Positions 1 to 7,960 of a stretch of DNA of 64,000 bases are shown here, piece by piece. Source of the DNA: CALODL01 sp942492115 (GTDB lineage: Bacteria > Planctomycetota > Phycisphaerae > UBA1845 > CAIVHJ01); assembly GCA_942492115.1 (NCBI GenBank), contig CALODL010000027.1:558001-622000 (forward strand), written 5' to 3'. A model generated the notes under the pieces. It had not been told where the DNA came from. It worked only from the letters and a program-made list of their open reading frames with translations, and did not search any database. A program made the translations under genes and the position numbers. The number at the start of each line of letters is the position of its first letter. Position 1 is the stretch's first letter.

Positions 1-1077
1 TGCCGTGCACACACGGATTTCGGGCAGGTCACTAAGCGTGTCGAGGTGCATGACGGCCAGGCGACTGATCCCGCCGAGTTCGACCGCGTAACGGACAGCT
101 ACGGCGTCGAACCATCCGCAGCGACGGGGGCGCCCGGTGGTGGTACCGAATTCGCGCCCTCGGGTGCGAATGTGGTCACCGATGTCGTTGTCCTGTTCGC
201 TGGGGAAGGGCCCTTGCCCGACTCGCGTCGTGTAGGCCTTGACCACGCCGATCACCGTATCAACAGTTCTGGGCGGGACGCCGGCTCCGGACGAGACACC
301 CGCAGCGCTGGCACTGCTGGACGTGACGAACGGATAGGTGCCGTGGTCAATATCGAGCAGGGCACCATGGGCTCCTTCGAACAGCAGACGTTGGCCTTGG
401 GCAATGCGGTCACGGAGAAACACGGTGGTGTCCGTAGCGGAGGGGCGCAGGCGTTCGGCGCACGCCGTATACTCATCGATGATTGCATCGGCATCGATCC
501 GCTCGTCGTAGCCGAAGAGTGCCTGAAAGATCTTCTGTTTGCGCTCGACGATTCGGCGGACACGTCGAGCGAAGTCATCGGTGCGCAGCATGTCGCAGAA
601 ACGCACCGCGGAACTGCGTTGCATCTTGTCGGCGTAGCATGGGCCAATGCCCCGCGCCGTTGTGCCGATCTTCTCACTGCCGGTAAGAGCCGCCTCGCTC
701 AGGCGGTCTTCTAATTTGTGATAGGGCATTGCGATGTGGCAACGAAGTGAAAGGCGCAGCCGATCGAAGACGTCGATACCGCGGGCTGCCAATGCGTCGA
801 TTTCTTCAAGCAGCACCGGAGGATCGAGGGCAACGCCGGGGCCCAACAGGCCGGTCTTGCCTTCATGAAGTGCTCCGCACGGAACGAGATGCAGCGCGAA
901 TGTTTCGCCGCCGCTGACGATGGTATGCCCTGCGTTGGCCCCGCCGTTGTAGCGCACGACCACGTCGGCCGCCTCGGTCAGCAGGTCAACGATCTTGCCC
1001 TTGCCTTCATCTCCCCAGCACAGACCGATCACGCACGTTTGACCAAACGTGTTGAGTGCGTATCGTGCTTGACTCAT
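1..1077 (-). CDS. purA: Adenylosuccinate synthetase, 3' part missing (window edge)
   Basis: GTP-dependent ligation of IMP and aspartate to adenylosuccinate, the first committed step of AMP synthesis, in the cytoplasm. The frame is open for 359 codons from the ATG at 1077 to the first base of the window, about 80% of a usual ~430-residue PurA. Residues 21-31 read WGDEGKGKIVD, the family signature. Asp23 and His51 (in NAGHT) sit 28 residues apart, as the catalytic Asp13/His41 pair does in E. coli PurA. IGTTARGIGPCYADK matches the conserved IMP loop. An in-frame ATG at 1098 would add seven residues (MEATATS); 1077 is preferred because it gives the usual short lead-in. The gene is divergent from the thioesterase at 1229. 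Confidence 0.95.
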   Translation of the reverse strand, partial: MSQARYALNTFGQTCVIGLCWGDEGKGKIVDLLTEAADVVVRYNGGANAGHTIVSGGETFALHLVPCGALHEGKTGLLGPGVALDPPVLLEEIDALAARGIDVFDRLRLSLRCHIAMPYHKLEDRLSEAALTGSEKIGTTARGIGPCYADKMQRSSAVRFCDMLRTDDFARRVRRIVERKQKIFQALFGYDERIDADAIIDEYTACAERLRPSATDTTVFLRDRIAQGQRLLFEGAHGALLDIDHGTYPFVTSSSASAAGVSSGAGVPPRTVDTVIGVVKAYTTRVGQGPFPSEQDNDIGDHIRTRGREFGTTTGRPRRCGWFDAVAVRYAVELGGISRLAVMHLDTLSDLPEIRVCTA

Positions 1078-1228
1078 CGAAGTGGCGGTTGCTTCCATGG
1101 TATCAGTTCTTGAGTTCCCGGAATCCCCATCTTATCGTTATGCTGAAGTCCTGTCACCCGCCGATGAACAGGCTGTCTGCACGGGTTTTCTGCTTTTTTC
1201 AACACCTTGTGGAATGGAGTCGCACGCC

Positions 1229-1624
1229 ATGGAACGCCAGCTGAAGCCTGCCAGCAGCGAACCGGCAATTCGCGTCGTCATGATGCCGCGTGATGCCAAT
1301 GCCAACAACACCATTTTTGGCGGTGTGCTGCTGAGCTACATCGATCAAGCGGGTTTCGTCGAGTGTACGCGTCAGGCACCCCACAGCTATGTGACCGTGG
1401 CGATGGACAAAGTCGAGTTCCATGAACCTGTGTTCATCGGTGACATCGTCAGTTTTTACGCCGACACCGTCAGCGTGGGACGGACGTCCATCAAGGTCCA
1501 CGTGACGGTCAAGGCGCAACGTCGGGAACAGTGTCCGCCGGATCCGCTCGTGACCCTGACCGAGGCCAACCTGGTCTACGTTGCAATTGACGCAGCACAC
1601 CATGCGATCCCGGTGTTCGATTGA
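1229..1624 (+). CDS. Acyl-CoA thioesterase, YciA-like hotdog protein
   Basis: Likely cytoplasmic hydrolase of acyl-CoA thioesters. It is a single hotdog domain of 131 residues, the usual length for YciA. NANNTIFGG followed by LLSYID matches the family's N-x-x-G-x-IFGG hotdog helix with its acidic catalytic residue, and the VTVAMDKVEFHEPV strand follows as in YciA. An upstream extension in frame to 1082 is possible but lacks homology-like sequence. An ATG at 1214 also exists. The ATG at 1229 is chosen because GGAG at 1216-1219 lies 9 bases before it. The substrate chain length cannot be read from the sequence. Confidence 0.85.
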   Translation: MERQLKPASSEPAIRVVMMPRDANANNTIFGGVLLSYIDQAGFVECTRQAPHSYVTVAMDKVEFHEPVFIGDIVSFYADTVSVGRTSIKVHVTVKAQRREQCPPDPLVTLTEANLVYVAIDAAHHAIPVFD

Positions 1625-1720
1625 CTGCGTGCTGAAGGGCTCGAACAGGATTACCCGGTCACGTGGGCACGCTGGAGAGTCCTGAGCCGGTGGGGACCTC
1701 ATCATGCCCGAGGAGGGTGT

Positions 1721-1840
1721 GTGCATCGCATTCTGCTAGTCGACGACCAATACCATGTGCGTCAAGGACTGACGCTGATGCTGCGCTCAGCAGGCGCCCT
1801 CGTCGATAGCGCCCGAGGGCACGGGGGCCTATGGCAATGA
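1721..1840 (+). pseudogene. Truncated response regulator, first ~32 codons only
   Basis: GTG at 1721 follows a perfect AGGAGG at 1711-1716 and opens a frame reading VHRILLVDDQYHVRQGL, then a helix ending in SAGALVDSA. This is beta1, the acidic DD pair and alpha1 of a receiver domain of the LuxR/NarL kind. After about 32 residues the receiver similarity stops, and the frame ends at TGA 1838-1840 inside RHS sequence. The phosphoacceptor Asp and the rest of the domain are absent. Seen: start signals and N-terminus. Inferred: an intact gene was cut by a recombination event near 1805-1810. Confidence 0.5.
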
Positions 1841-2763
1841 TACCCTTGTCGACCTGTGGCATGGAACGTCAGGGCAGTATGATGGCCTAGATCGCTTTGG
1901 GCGCATCGTAGACATGAAGCACACGGATTTTTCTGGTTCGGCAGTGGAGTTCGCCAGACGACAGTACAGCTACGATCGCAACGGTAACCGCACATCGATC
2001 GAGGATGCGATCTATGCCGCAGATGGCCAGGAGTTGGCCTACGACGATCTGAACCGACTGGTTACGGCCAATCGCGGACATCTCGATAGCAGCGACGCTG
2101 TTGAGGCATCGGACGTGGCCACGGCGTATGATTTCGATCTACTGGGCAACCTGACACCCGGTGCCGGAGGCCTCAAGGTCAACGGTACGAGTTCGACAGT
2201 GACCCATGCAACCAACGAGACCAACGAAATCAGCACGTTGGACCATCCCAATGGTTCTGGCCCTCACACGGTGATCAGTGACGCTTTCACCACCTCGCTA
2301 AGCAATAGCCGCAACCGATCTCGGTGGCAGCGTGGTCGAGCGCTACGTCAACACGCCATACGGGGAGTATGTCGTTCACCAGGAGACGAGCTACGGCGAT
2401 CGCGACGGTGACGGGGATGTTGACGCCACCGACAAAGGCTCGCCAGTGACAACGTGTACAGGGACAGTGTCCGGTGCGTGTCGGATTCTGGATCTGGACT
2501 TTGATGGTGACTACGACAGTGCCGACGCAACCTTGTTCGATGCGCTTGACCAGGGGTTGGCGCGCCATCCGGCGCAGCCCAGAACAGGTATTGAGCAGCC
2601 GTTTGGGCATCAGGGACTACTGTACGACGTGGAAGTGGCGCAGTACCAGAATCGGGCACGGCAGTACGATCCGGTGAAGAGGAGGTTCCTGCAAAGAGAT
2701 CCGTTGGGGGGCAAGAACAAGGCTGGCGATGAGGACCTTCCTGACCGATCGGGGTCTGCCTGA
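1809..2763 (+). pseudogene. RHS-repeat protein remnant with dockerin-like insert
   Basis: The first part, in the frame ending at 2411, starts without a start codon and shows YDGLDRFGRIVD, YSYDRNGNRTS and YDDLNRLV, which are RHS/YD-repeat motifs of a large secreted or toxin-delivery shell protein. Near 2300-2325 the similarity moves to another frame (open to 2763). There VVERYVNTPYGEYVVH and RARQYDPVKRRFLQRDPLG give the end of the RHS core. Between them lie two acidic EF-hand-like loops, DRDGDGDVDATDKG and DLDFDGDYDSADAT, as in type I dockerin repeats. The 5' end is lost, an internal stretch is deleted and the frame is shifted, so the gene is dead. Confidence 0.7.
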
Positions 2764-3103
2764 TCCGTTGGTCGGCATGTCGGGCAACGGCTATCACCTG
2801 GTCTATGGTGTCGATTGGGAAATCACCGAGGACGGCGAGGACCTGGTCGAGTGTTTTTTGAAAGCGATGGCGAAGCAGTTCGATGATGCGGTGATCAAGA
2901 TCGATACATCGGTCCACAATGCCAGCAGGGTCTCGAAGGTCTACGGGACCTTCCCCCGCAAGGGTGATGGAGCGGATGATCGAGTCAATCGCATGGCGTT
3001 CATTGTCGATGCCCCTGAGCGGGTGGATGTTGATCGGTCGTTGATCGAGGCGGTGGTTGCGGAGGTCATGCCGCCGACCGATCCACCTGCTCCAACCGGA
3101 TGA
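2729..3103 (+). pseudogene. Fragment of AEP-type primase (plasmid/phage replication)
   Basis: SGNGYHLVYGVDW, then IDTSVHNASRVSKVYGT and RKGD, match the C-terminal half of archaeo-eukaryotic-type primase domains found in plasmid and phage replication proteins. There the GNGxHL and NxxRxxKxxGT segments form part of the active site. Only about 120 residues are present; the N-terminal catalytic acidic residues and any helicase part are missing. The ATG at 2729 overlaps the end of the RHS remnant in another frame, so the start is probably a junction rather than a true start. This is the third unrelated broken gene in tandem here. Confidence 0.55.
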
Positions 3104-3439
3104 TCCCTGCGTTCCCCGTTCCCACCCCTTAGGGATGCGCGGGAACGGAACGCGCCTCGGCAAAGCAGTTGGGCTCATTCTGAGGCAGGAGGGGAAAAGT
3201 CTCAGGAGGGGGGGCGGGGAAAACTGTGGAGCGGGTGCCCACGCCGATACGAATGGCGTGCTCTCAGAGAGCCACAATACGCCGGCAAACGAGTCCCCAC
3301 AAAGAGGGAGCGGAAGCCCCTCAGAATGTGCGAGCACTCTCACTGGTGACCGAACCAGCATCCAGCCCAATCGAGTGGTTCGAACCTCTGACCGGGTTGC
3401 TTTCTTCATTGGTGGAGCCAATACGGAGGGGCATGTCAA
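3104..3439. other. Gene-free stretch between primase scrap and small genes
   Basis: About 335 bases. It contains G-rich patches near 3195-3230 but no coding pattern, hairpin or repeat that I can support. It probably belongs to the same degraded accessory segment. Confidence 0.4.
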
Positions 3440-3784
3440 TCAATGAAACCCGAGGTCAGAAGCGTTCTCAAAGTCCACCACGATGTCTTGTACTTGGACA
3501 TCGAACCACTCACGGAGCGTTTTGAGACCCTTGAACGGAGGCCAATCGGCATCATCGTCGTGCCAAGAGCCGAGTTCGAATTCAAAGACTCGCAGGGCAA
3601 CATCTTCTGAGAGTGCTACTTCCTCGACGTCTGACATTGGGTCGAATTCGAAGAGGTACACCGATGGAATCCCTTGACACAGGGCCTTCACGTCATCGGG
3701 AGCATCGTCATCGATGCTGGCCGCCCAATCAAAGTAGGGCTTTTTCGGCGTCACGAGCACTGCATAGCGATTGATAACTCTCAT
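3440..3784 (-). CDS. Conserved-looking hypothetical protein, 114 aa
   Basis: Family not recognised. The ATG at 3784 is preceded by TGGAGGT with a six-base spacer, which decides the start over a longer open frame reaching 3964. The product begins MRVINRYAVLVTPKKPYFDW and is very acidic, with DDDAPDD and WHDDDADW. It has no signal peptide, membrane segment or cysteine motif. Such small acidic proteins are often found in accessory islands, but nothing in the sequence gives a role. It lies 94 bases downstream of the HTH gene on the same strand and may share its transcript. Confidence 0.6.
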   Translation of the reverse strand: MRVINRYAVLVTPKKPYFDWAASIDDDAPDDVKALCQGIPSVYLFEFDPMSDVEEVALSEDVALRVFEFELGSWHDDDADWPPFKGLKTLREWFDVQVQDIVVDFENASDLGFH

Positions 3785-3878
3785 GGAAACCTCCAGGCGG
3801 TGCATTGACGATGCGTGCATAGCACCCTGGGCCCTCACCACGATCACAACCGTACGGCGAATGCCGTATCGGACACCG

Positions 3879-4289
3879 CTACGTATCCGGCCCCCTGCTC
3901 TGCAAGCGCTCCCATAGCTCATTGTGTGCCGTGTTCCATTTTGTGAACCACTCATCCAAACCAAGATAATGCACGTATTCGACCAGTATTTCAGATTGCA
4001 CGGCGTGTGGACTCTCGCCTTCGATGTCCTTGATTCGGTACTGCGGAACTTTTAGAGCCGCAGCGACCTGCTTGATGGTCTTTTGTTGCTGTTCACGTAA
4101 TTCGACAAGCCGTGCGGACACCGCCCAGTACCGCACATTGTCTTCAATGCTCAAGACTCCTTCCACGAATCCTGCCAGCTGCTCCCCGAAGGCTTGCTTT
4201 AGGCGAGTGACCAGGTACGTCACTTCATCATCGGAAAGGATTTTCTTCTTAAACGCCTGTGATTTGATGCTGAGTTTCTCGGTGGTCAT
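3879..4289 (-). CDS. Small HTH-containing protein, 136 aa
   Basis: Probable DNA-binding protein. Residues ~55-95 read SARLVELREQQQKTIKQVAAALKV followed by PQYRIKDIE, laid out as an XRE-type helix-turn-helix with the recognition helix at VPQYRIKDIE. The N-terminal part is basic, with KSQAFKKKILSDDE. It is the downstream partner of a small gene (4354-4557) whose alternative reading frame stops five bases before this ATG, an arrangement typical of two-gene addiction modules; that link is inference. No clear Shine-Dalgarno precedes the start, consistent with translational coupling. Confidence 0.65.
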   Translation of the reverse strand: MTTEKLSIKSQAFKKKILSDDEVTYLVTRLKQAFGEQLAGFVEGVLSIEDNVRYWAVSARLVELREQQQKTIKQVAAALKVPQYRIKDIEGESPHAVQSEILVEYVHYLGLDEWFTKWNTAHNELWERLQSRGPDT

Positions 4290-4353
4290 CGTGGTTATGA
4301 AGTCTTCTTGCGACGGCAGTCATCGGCTACTTTGAGCATGCGGTCCTCGATAT

Positions 4354-4557
4354 TCAGCGGGGCATAGCCGACGCCGTAGCTTTGCACGCCATCGCAACTC
4401 CCAGGTCTACAATGCACACTGAGGCATCGCCGCGGGGGTCGGCCCACTCGGATGCCGCACGCATGGCGTCATCGACATTATCGTGGCGTGGCAGTTCGGT
4501 CGCATCCCAGTCTGAGTTCTGGCAAAATCCAAGAACGATGAGTGGCTGCTTGTCCAT
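4354..4557 (-). CDS. Small hypothetical protein, possibly frameshifted
   Basis: The ATG at 4557 has AGG about seven bases upstream. The 67-residue product begins MDKQPLIVLGFCQNSDW and contains MRAASEWADPRGDASVCIVDLG; I do not recognise the family. In the adjacent frame a convincing continuation, GVQSYGVGYAPLNIEDRML, runs to a TAA at 4295-4297, immediately before the HTH gene at 4289. The real protein may therefore be ~85 residues, and a one-base indel near 4390-4400 would explain the early stop. It could be the partner of the HTH protein. Confidence 0.45.
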   Translation of the reverse strand: MDKQPLIVLGFCQNSDWDATELPRHDNVDDAMRAASEWADPRGDASVCIVDLGVAMACKATASAMPR

Positions 4558-4585
4558 CGAAACCTGGGTTCGTTTCTGCGGGCTG

Positions 4586-4729
4586 TTATGTCCCAGACCA
4601 GGACGACACCAGAATTGTAGCGGACAGGTCCCATATGGTGAACGGGCGAGCGCAACGGAACACGGCTACCAGGACTCCGGCCTCCTGAGCGTGAGGCGAG
4701 AAGTTACGTAAGCGCATGTCTTCAAGCAT
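4586..4729 (-). pseudogene. Tyrosine recombinase N-terminal scrap
   Basis: The frame from the ATG at 4729 reads MLEDMRLRNFSPHAQEA. This matches the start of the SAM-like core-binding domain of XerC/D-type and transposon-borne tyrosine recombinases, whose helices typically read LRxRNFSPxTQxAY. After about 17 residues the similarity ends, and the frame closes at 4586 with unrelated sequence. The catalytic R-H-R-Y domain is absent. It marks a former mobile element in this segment. Confidence 0.45.
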
Positions 4730-4770
4730 TCGTTTGTGGTCATAGGGTTTTCCAATGAAAGGAATATGGT

Positions 4771-4905
4771 GTGGGAGAAGGCGATAAGACACTCGCCGAA
4801 GGTGTGGGACAAGCTGCCCATGGAAACCTCATCGATGGCGACGAAGTCGTTCGTGAGCTTCGGGAGTTCTTGCGAACACGGCCGAAGTCTGCGAAGAAAG
4901 GCTGA
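4771..4905 (+). CDS. Putative type II antitoxin, 44 aa
   Basis: The short frame from GTG 4771 reads VGEGDKTLAEGVGQAAHGNL, then LIDGDEVVRELREFLRTRPK and SAKKG. This resembles the C-terminal half of small antitoxins that partner ParE-type toxins. Its TGA (4903-4905) abuts the GTG of a ParE-like frame at 4906, the classical antitoxin-toxin order. At 44 residues it is shorter than usual (60-90), so its N-terminal DNA-binding part may be lost; the frame is closed by a stop at 4756-4758. Function as an antitoxin is inference from order and sequence style. Confidence 0.45.
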   Translation: MGEGDKTLAEGVGQAAHGNLIDGDEVVRELREFLRTRPKSAKKG

Positions 4906-4983
4906 GTGGCCCGATACATACTCACACCGGAAGCACGAGCTGGATTCCGCAGCCTCATCGAGTTAATGGGCAATATGTGTTGA
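4906..4983 (+). pseudogene. ParE/RelE-like toxin, truncated after 25 codons
   Basis: GTG at 4906 directly follows the antitoxin stop. The frame reads VARYILTPEARAGFRSLIEL and stops at 4981-4983. xRYxLTPEAxAxxxxI is the usual N-terminus of ParE toxins, which inhibit gyrase, and the remaining ~70 residues are gone. The DUF1800 gene starts 43 bases later, so the truncation is probably the right-hand boundary of the degraded accessory segment. Confidence 0.5.
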
Positions 4984-5025
4984 ACCGGGTGCGTTTAGTG
5001 TGAGACGCGTCAAGGAGTTCGGAAT

Positions 5026-6594
5026 ATGCGAATCATTCAGAGCTCGATCATCCTGGTCACCTTCGTCGCGTCCGCCGACGCCGAAAACCTTCTGCTGCCA
5101 TTGCCGCCCAGCCAATGGAATGAATCGGCGGCTCGGCATCTCATGCGTCGAGCGGCGTTCGAAGGTCGCCCGGAGGAGATTGCGCGGTTGGCCGCGATGT
5201 CGGTAGCGGACGCTGTCGCCACCCTGGTCGATGTTGATCCTGCCGCGGCGATGCTCCAGTTCGAACCGCCGCTCCTGGACCCGCTCTTGAGCCAGGCCAT
5301 CGATCGACGTCGATTGCGTGAACTCGACGACTCCCGTCGACAGCTGTACGACCAGACGCGACGCCAGGCCGAGCGTTTGCAGTTGGCGCGGATACAGGCG
5401 TGGTGGCTCGATCGAATGGTGCGTTCTCCCAATCAACTCGAGGAGAAAATGACCCTGTTCTGGCATGGTCATTTCACGTCCGGATTCCGCGAGGTCCGCA
5501 GCTCCCATTTGTTGTATCAACAGAATCAGCTCTTACGTGAACATGCACTGGGGAATTTCTATCAACTTCTTCTCAGGATCAGCACCGATCCGGCGATGTT
5601 GATCTATTTGGACAGCGCGCGCAATCGCAAGGAGCAACCCAACGAGAATTATGCTCGCGAGCTGATGGAGCTGTTTACGCTGGGAGAGGGGCAATACACC
5701 GAGGCGGATATCAAAGCGGCCGCTCGTGCGTTCACCGGATGGACCATCGATGACCGGCAGTTCAGATTCCGTCGGAGGCAACACGACTATGACGACAAGA
5801 CGTTCATGGGCCGGACCGGGCCATGGAACGGCGGTGACATCATCCAGATTATTCTCGAACAGCCCGCTGCACATCACTATATCGTGACCCGTTTGTGGGA
5901 GTTCTTCTGCTACGACGAGCCGGAGCGATCGGTGGTGCGTGGTTTGTCTACCACGTTCCGCAAGAACGACTTTGATATCAGGCCAGTGGTCCGCCAGATA
6001 CTCACCAGTCGCGGATTCTACTCGATCCAGTCTCGCGGGCGACGCATCAAGAGCCCGGTGCAGTTGAGCGTTGGCACAATTCGGGCTCTCGGGATAACCG
6101 AGTACGATGCGCTGGCGTTGAACAGAGTGCTCGGCGAGATGGGCCAGGTGCTGTTTCAGCCACCAAACGTCAAGGGGTGGGACGGCGGTCACAAGTGGAT
6201 CAATACTGCAACATTGTTCAGTCGGTATAACTTCGTTGGCGCCATCGTCAATGGTTATCGCGGACCGAACTACGAGCGCGCCATGCGGCGTATGGCGGCT
6301 GGTATCGAGGCATTCGGTTTCCTCGAGCCTGATCTGCCGCTGCGGTCCGGCCAGCCGCCGTTCGATCCACGGCCGCTGCTTCTCGGTGCGCAGGTCAGCA
6401 CGTCGCGACAGGCCGTGAACGTGTTTTCTGATCGGCTCCTTGCGGTTCCGATGACGGAGGAGCGGCTCGCGGCGCTGGCAGCGCTGTTGCTCGATGATCA
6501 AGGCAGTTTTGGCACCGCGAGTCCTGAGCAGCAGGTCCGTTTACGCATCGTCATACATCTATTGATGAGTACCCCTGAGTACCAGCTGTTCTAG
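5026..6594 (+). CDS. DUF1800 family exported protein, 522 aa
   Basis: A member of the DUF1800 family, abundant in planctomycetes and other large-secretome bacteria; its biochemical role is not established. The N-terminus MRIIQSSIILVTFVASADA is a signal peptide with a likely cut after ADA. Family hallmarks follow: ARHLMRRAAFEG, FWHGHFTSGFREV, NENYARELMELFTLGEGQYTE, AARAFTGWTID and QPPNVKGWDGG. AAGGAG at 5012-5017 lies eight bases before the ATG. The DUF1501 gene starts 33 bases after the stop. These two families are nearly always adjacent and are thought to work together at the cell surface, which is inference from co-occurrence. Confidence 0.9.
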   Translation: MRIIQSSIILVTFVASADAENLLLPLPPSQWNESAARHLMRRAAFEGRPEEIARLAAMSVADAVATLVDVDPAAAMLQFEPPLLDPLLSQAIDRRRLRELDDSRRQLYDQTRRQAERLQLARIQAWWLDRMVRSPNQLEEKMTLFWHGHFTSGFREVRSSHLLYQQNQLLREHALGNFYQLLLRISTDPAMLIYLDSARNRKEQPNENYARELMELFTLGEGQYTEADIKAAARAFTGWTIDDRQFRFRRRQHDYDDKTFMGRTGPWNGGDIIQIILEQPAAHHYIVTRLWEFFCYDEPERSVVRGLSTTFRKNDFDIRPVVRQILTSRGFYSIQSRGRRIKSPVQLSVGTIRALGITEYDALALNRVLGEMGQVLFQPPNVKGWDGGHKWINTATLFSRYNFVGAIVNGYRGPNYERAMRRMAAGIEAFGFLEPDLPLRSGQPPFDPRPLLLGAQVSTSRQAVNVFSDRLLAVPMTEERLAALAALLLDDQGSFGTASPEQQVRLRIVIHLLMSTPEYQLF

Positions 6595-6627
6595 CCACCC
6601 TAAGATTCCTGTGGCGGAGTACCCGAC

Positions 6628-7866
6628 ATGTCTGAGCACATCTACACGACACGACGTGAGTTCATCACCGGGGGTATCGCCACATTGAGCCTCAGTTCCT
6701 CGATGCCCGCTTTCCTCGTGAATACCGTCGAAGCCCTGGCTGCCGAGACCCGAGCACGGGGCCGAGTGCTGGTCATTCTACAGTTGGCCGGCGGTAACGA
6801 CGGTTTGAACACGGTCGTACCGTATGCGGATGACGCGTACTACCGGGCGCGGCCGAGACTGGCCATTCAAGCGGGCGAGTGCTTGAAACTCGACGATCAT
6901 GTCGGCCTGCATCCGGCGCTGAACGGTTTGCAACGACTGTTCGACGCCGGACAGCTGTCGATCGTTCAAGGCGTCGGTTATCCGAATCCCAATCGTTCGC
7001 ACTTCCGCAGTATGGATATCTGGCACACTGCAGATTCACGCGGTGCCGCGCACAGTGGCTGGATGGGGCGTTACTTCGACAGTTGTTGTGCGGGAGAGGA
7101 TCCGCCGGATCCGGCCGCAGCCGTGGCGTTGATGCCCGAGTCACCATTGGCCCTTGCTGGTCGAGCGTTTTCGCCCCTGGCCTTCGAGGATCCGGAGAAA
7201 CTTCGTTGGCGGTCGAAGCACGCCGGCCCCCGAACGATCGAGTTGTTCGAGAAATTCAATGGCACACCGCCCGAGGATGAGCAGAACACGACACTGGACT
7301 TTCTCCGTCGCGCAGCCCTCGACGCGCGCATGGGTGCCGATGACGTACACCGCGCCGCCCGCGGACTGGAACTCGACGGCCGGCGCGGCAGCCTGGCTCA
7401 CAAGCTCGGGCTGGTCGCACGGATGATTCTGGAAGACTTTCCAACGACCGTATACTACGTGTCGTTCGGTGGATTCGATACGCATGCCAATCAGAGCGGG
7501 CGGCATCAACGCCTGATGAACGAATTGGGCAACGCGGTGAGCGGGTTCATCGACACGCTGACCCGGCACAAGGTTCTTGATCGTATCATGCTGATGTCCT
7601 TCTCTGAGTTCGGTCGCCGGGTGCGCGAGAATGCATCAGGCGGTACCGACCATGGTGCCGCGGCGCCAATGTTCCTCGTGGGCGGGCAAGTCAACGCGGG
7701 CGTTCACTTGAAGCATCCTTCGCTGGAGCAGCTCGACCAGGGCGATCTCATTCATGGCTGCGACTTTCGTCGCGTTTATGCCACCGTGCTGCGCGACTGG
7801 TTCCAGGTCAAGAATCCCCAGGCCGTTCTGGGGGGACGTTACCAACCCCTGCCCCTCATTCGCTGA
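6628..7866 (+). CDS. DUF1501 family Tat-exported protein, 412 aa
   Basis: Partner of the DUF1800 protein. TTRREFITGG at residues 7-16, followed by a hydrophobic stretch, is a twin-arginine export signal. VLVILQLAGGNDGLNTVVPY is the DUF1501 opening, similar to the metal-site region of sulfatase/alkaline-phosphatase-fold proteins. YVSFGGFDTHANQ and MLMSFSEFGRRVRENASGGTDHG are the other signature blocks. The length is normal for the family. A hydrolase-like fold is established for the superfamily, but no substrate is known. Confidence 0.9.
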   Translation: MSEHIYTTRREFITGGIATLSLSSSMPAFLVNTVEALAAETRARGRVLVILQLAGGNDGLNTVVPYADDAYYRARPRLAIQAGECLKLDDHVGLHPALNGLQRLFDAGQLSIVQGVGYPNPNRSHFRSMDIWHTADSRGAAHSGWMGRYFDSCCAGEDPPDPAAAVALMPESPLALAGRAFSPLAFEDPEKLRWRSKHAGPRTIELFEKFNGTPPEDEQNTTLDFLRRAALDARMGADDVHRAARGLELDGRRGSLAHKLGLVARMILEDFPTTVYYVSFGGFDTHANQSGRHQRLMNELGNAVSGFIDTLTRHKVLDRIMLMSFSEFGRRVRENASGGTDHGAAAPMFLVGGQVNAGVHLKHPSLEQLDQGDLIHGCDFRRVYATVLRDWFQVKNPQAVLGGRYQPLPLIR

Positions 7867-7881
7867 GTCTTCCCGGACTGT

Positions 7882-7905
7882 GATTGACGACCGACCGCGT
7901 CAATC
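7882..7905. other. Perfect 8-bp inverted repeat downstream of DUF1501 gene
   Basis: GATTGACG (7882-7889) and CGTCAATC (7898-7905) are exact inverted repeats with an eight-base spacer, 16 bases past the DUF1501 stop. No T-run follows on either strand, so a factor-independent terminator is unlikely. It could be an mRNA 3' end hairpin or an operator for the gene at 7961. Confidence 0.4.
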
Positions 7906-7960
7906 GTATTGTACTGTCACTTTAAGACATGGTGTGTTAATTCAAACGGAAGGGTCGCTC

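Noticed and set aside
7882..7905. Inverted repeat as a factor-independent terminator
   Set aside because: No U-run follows on either strand and the stem is only moderately stable.
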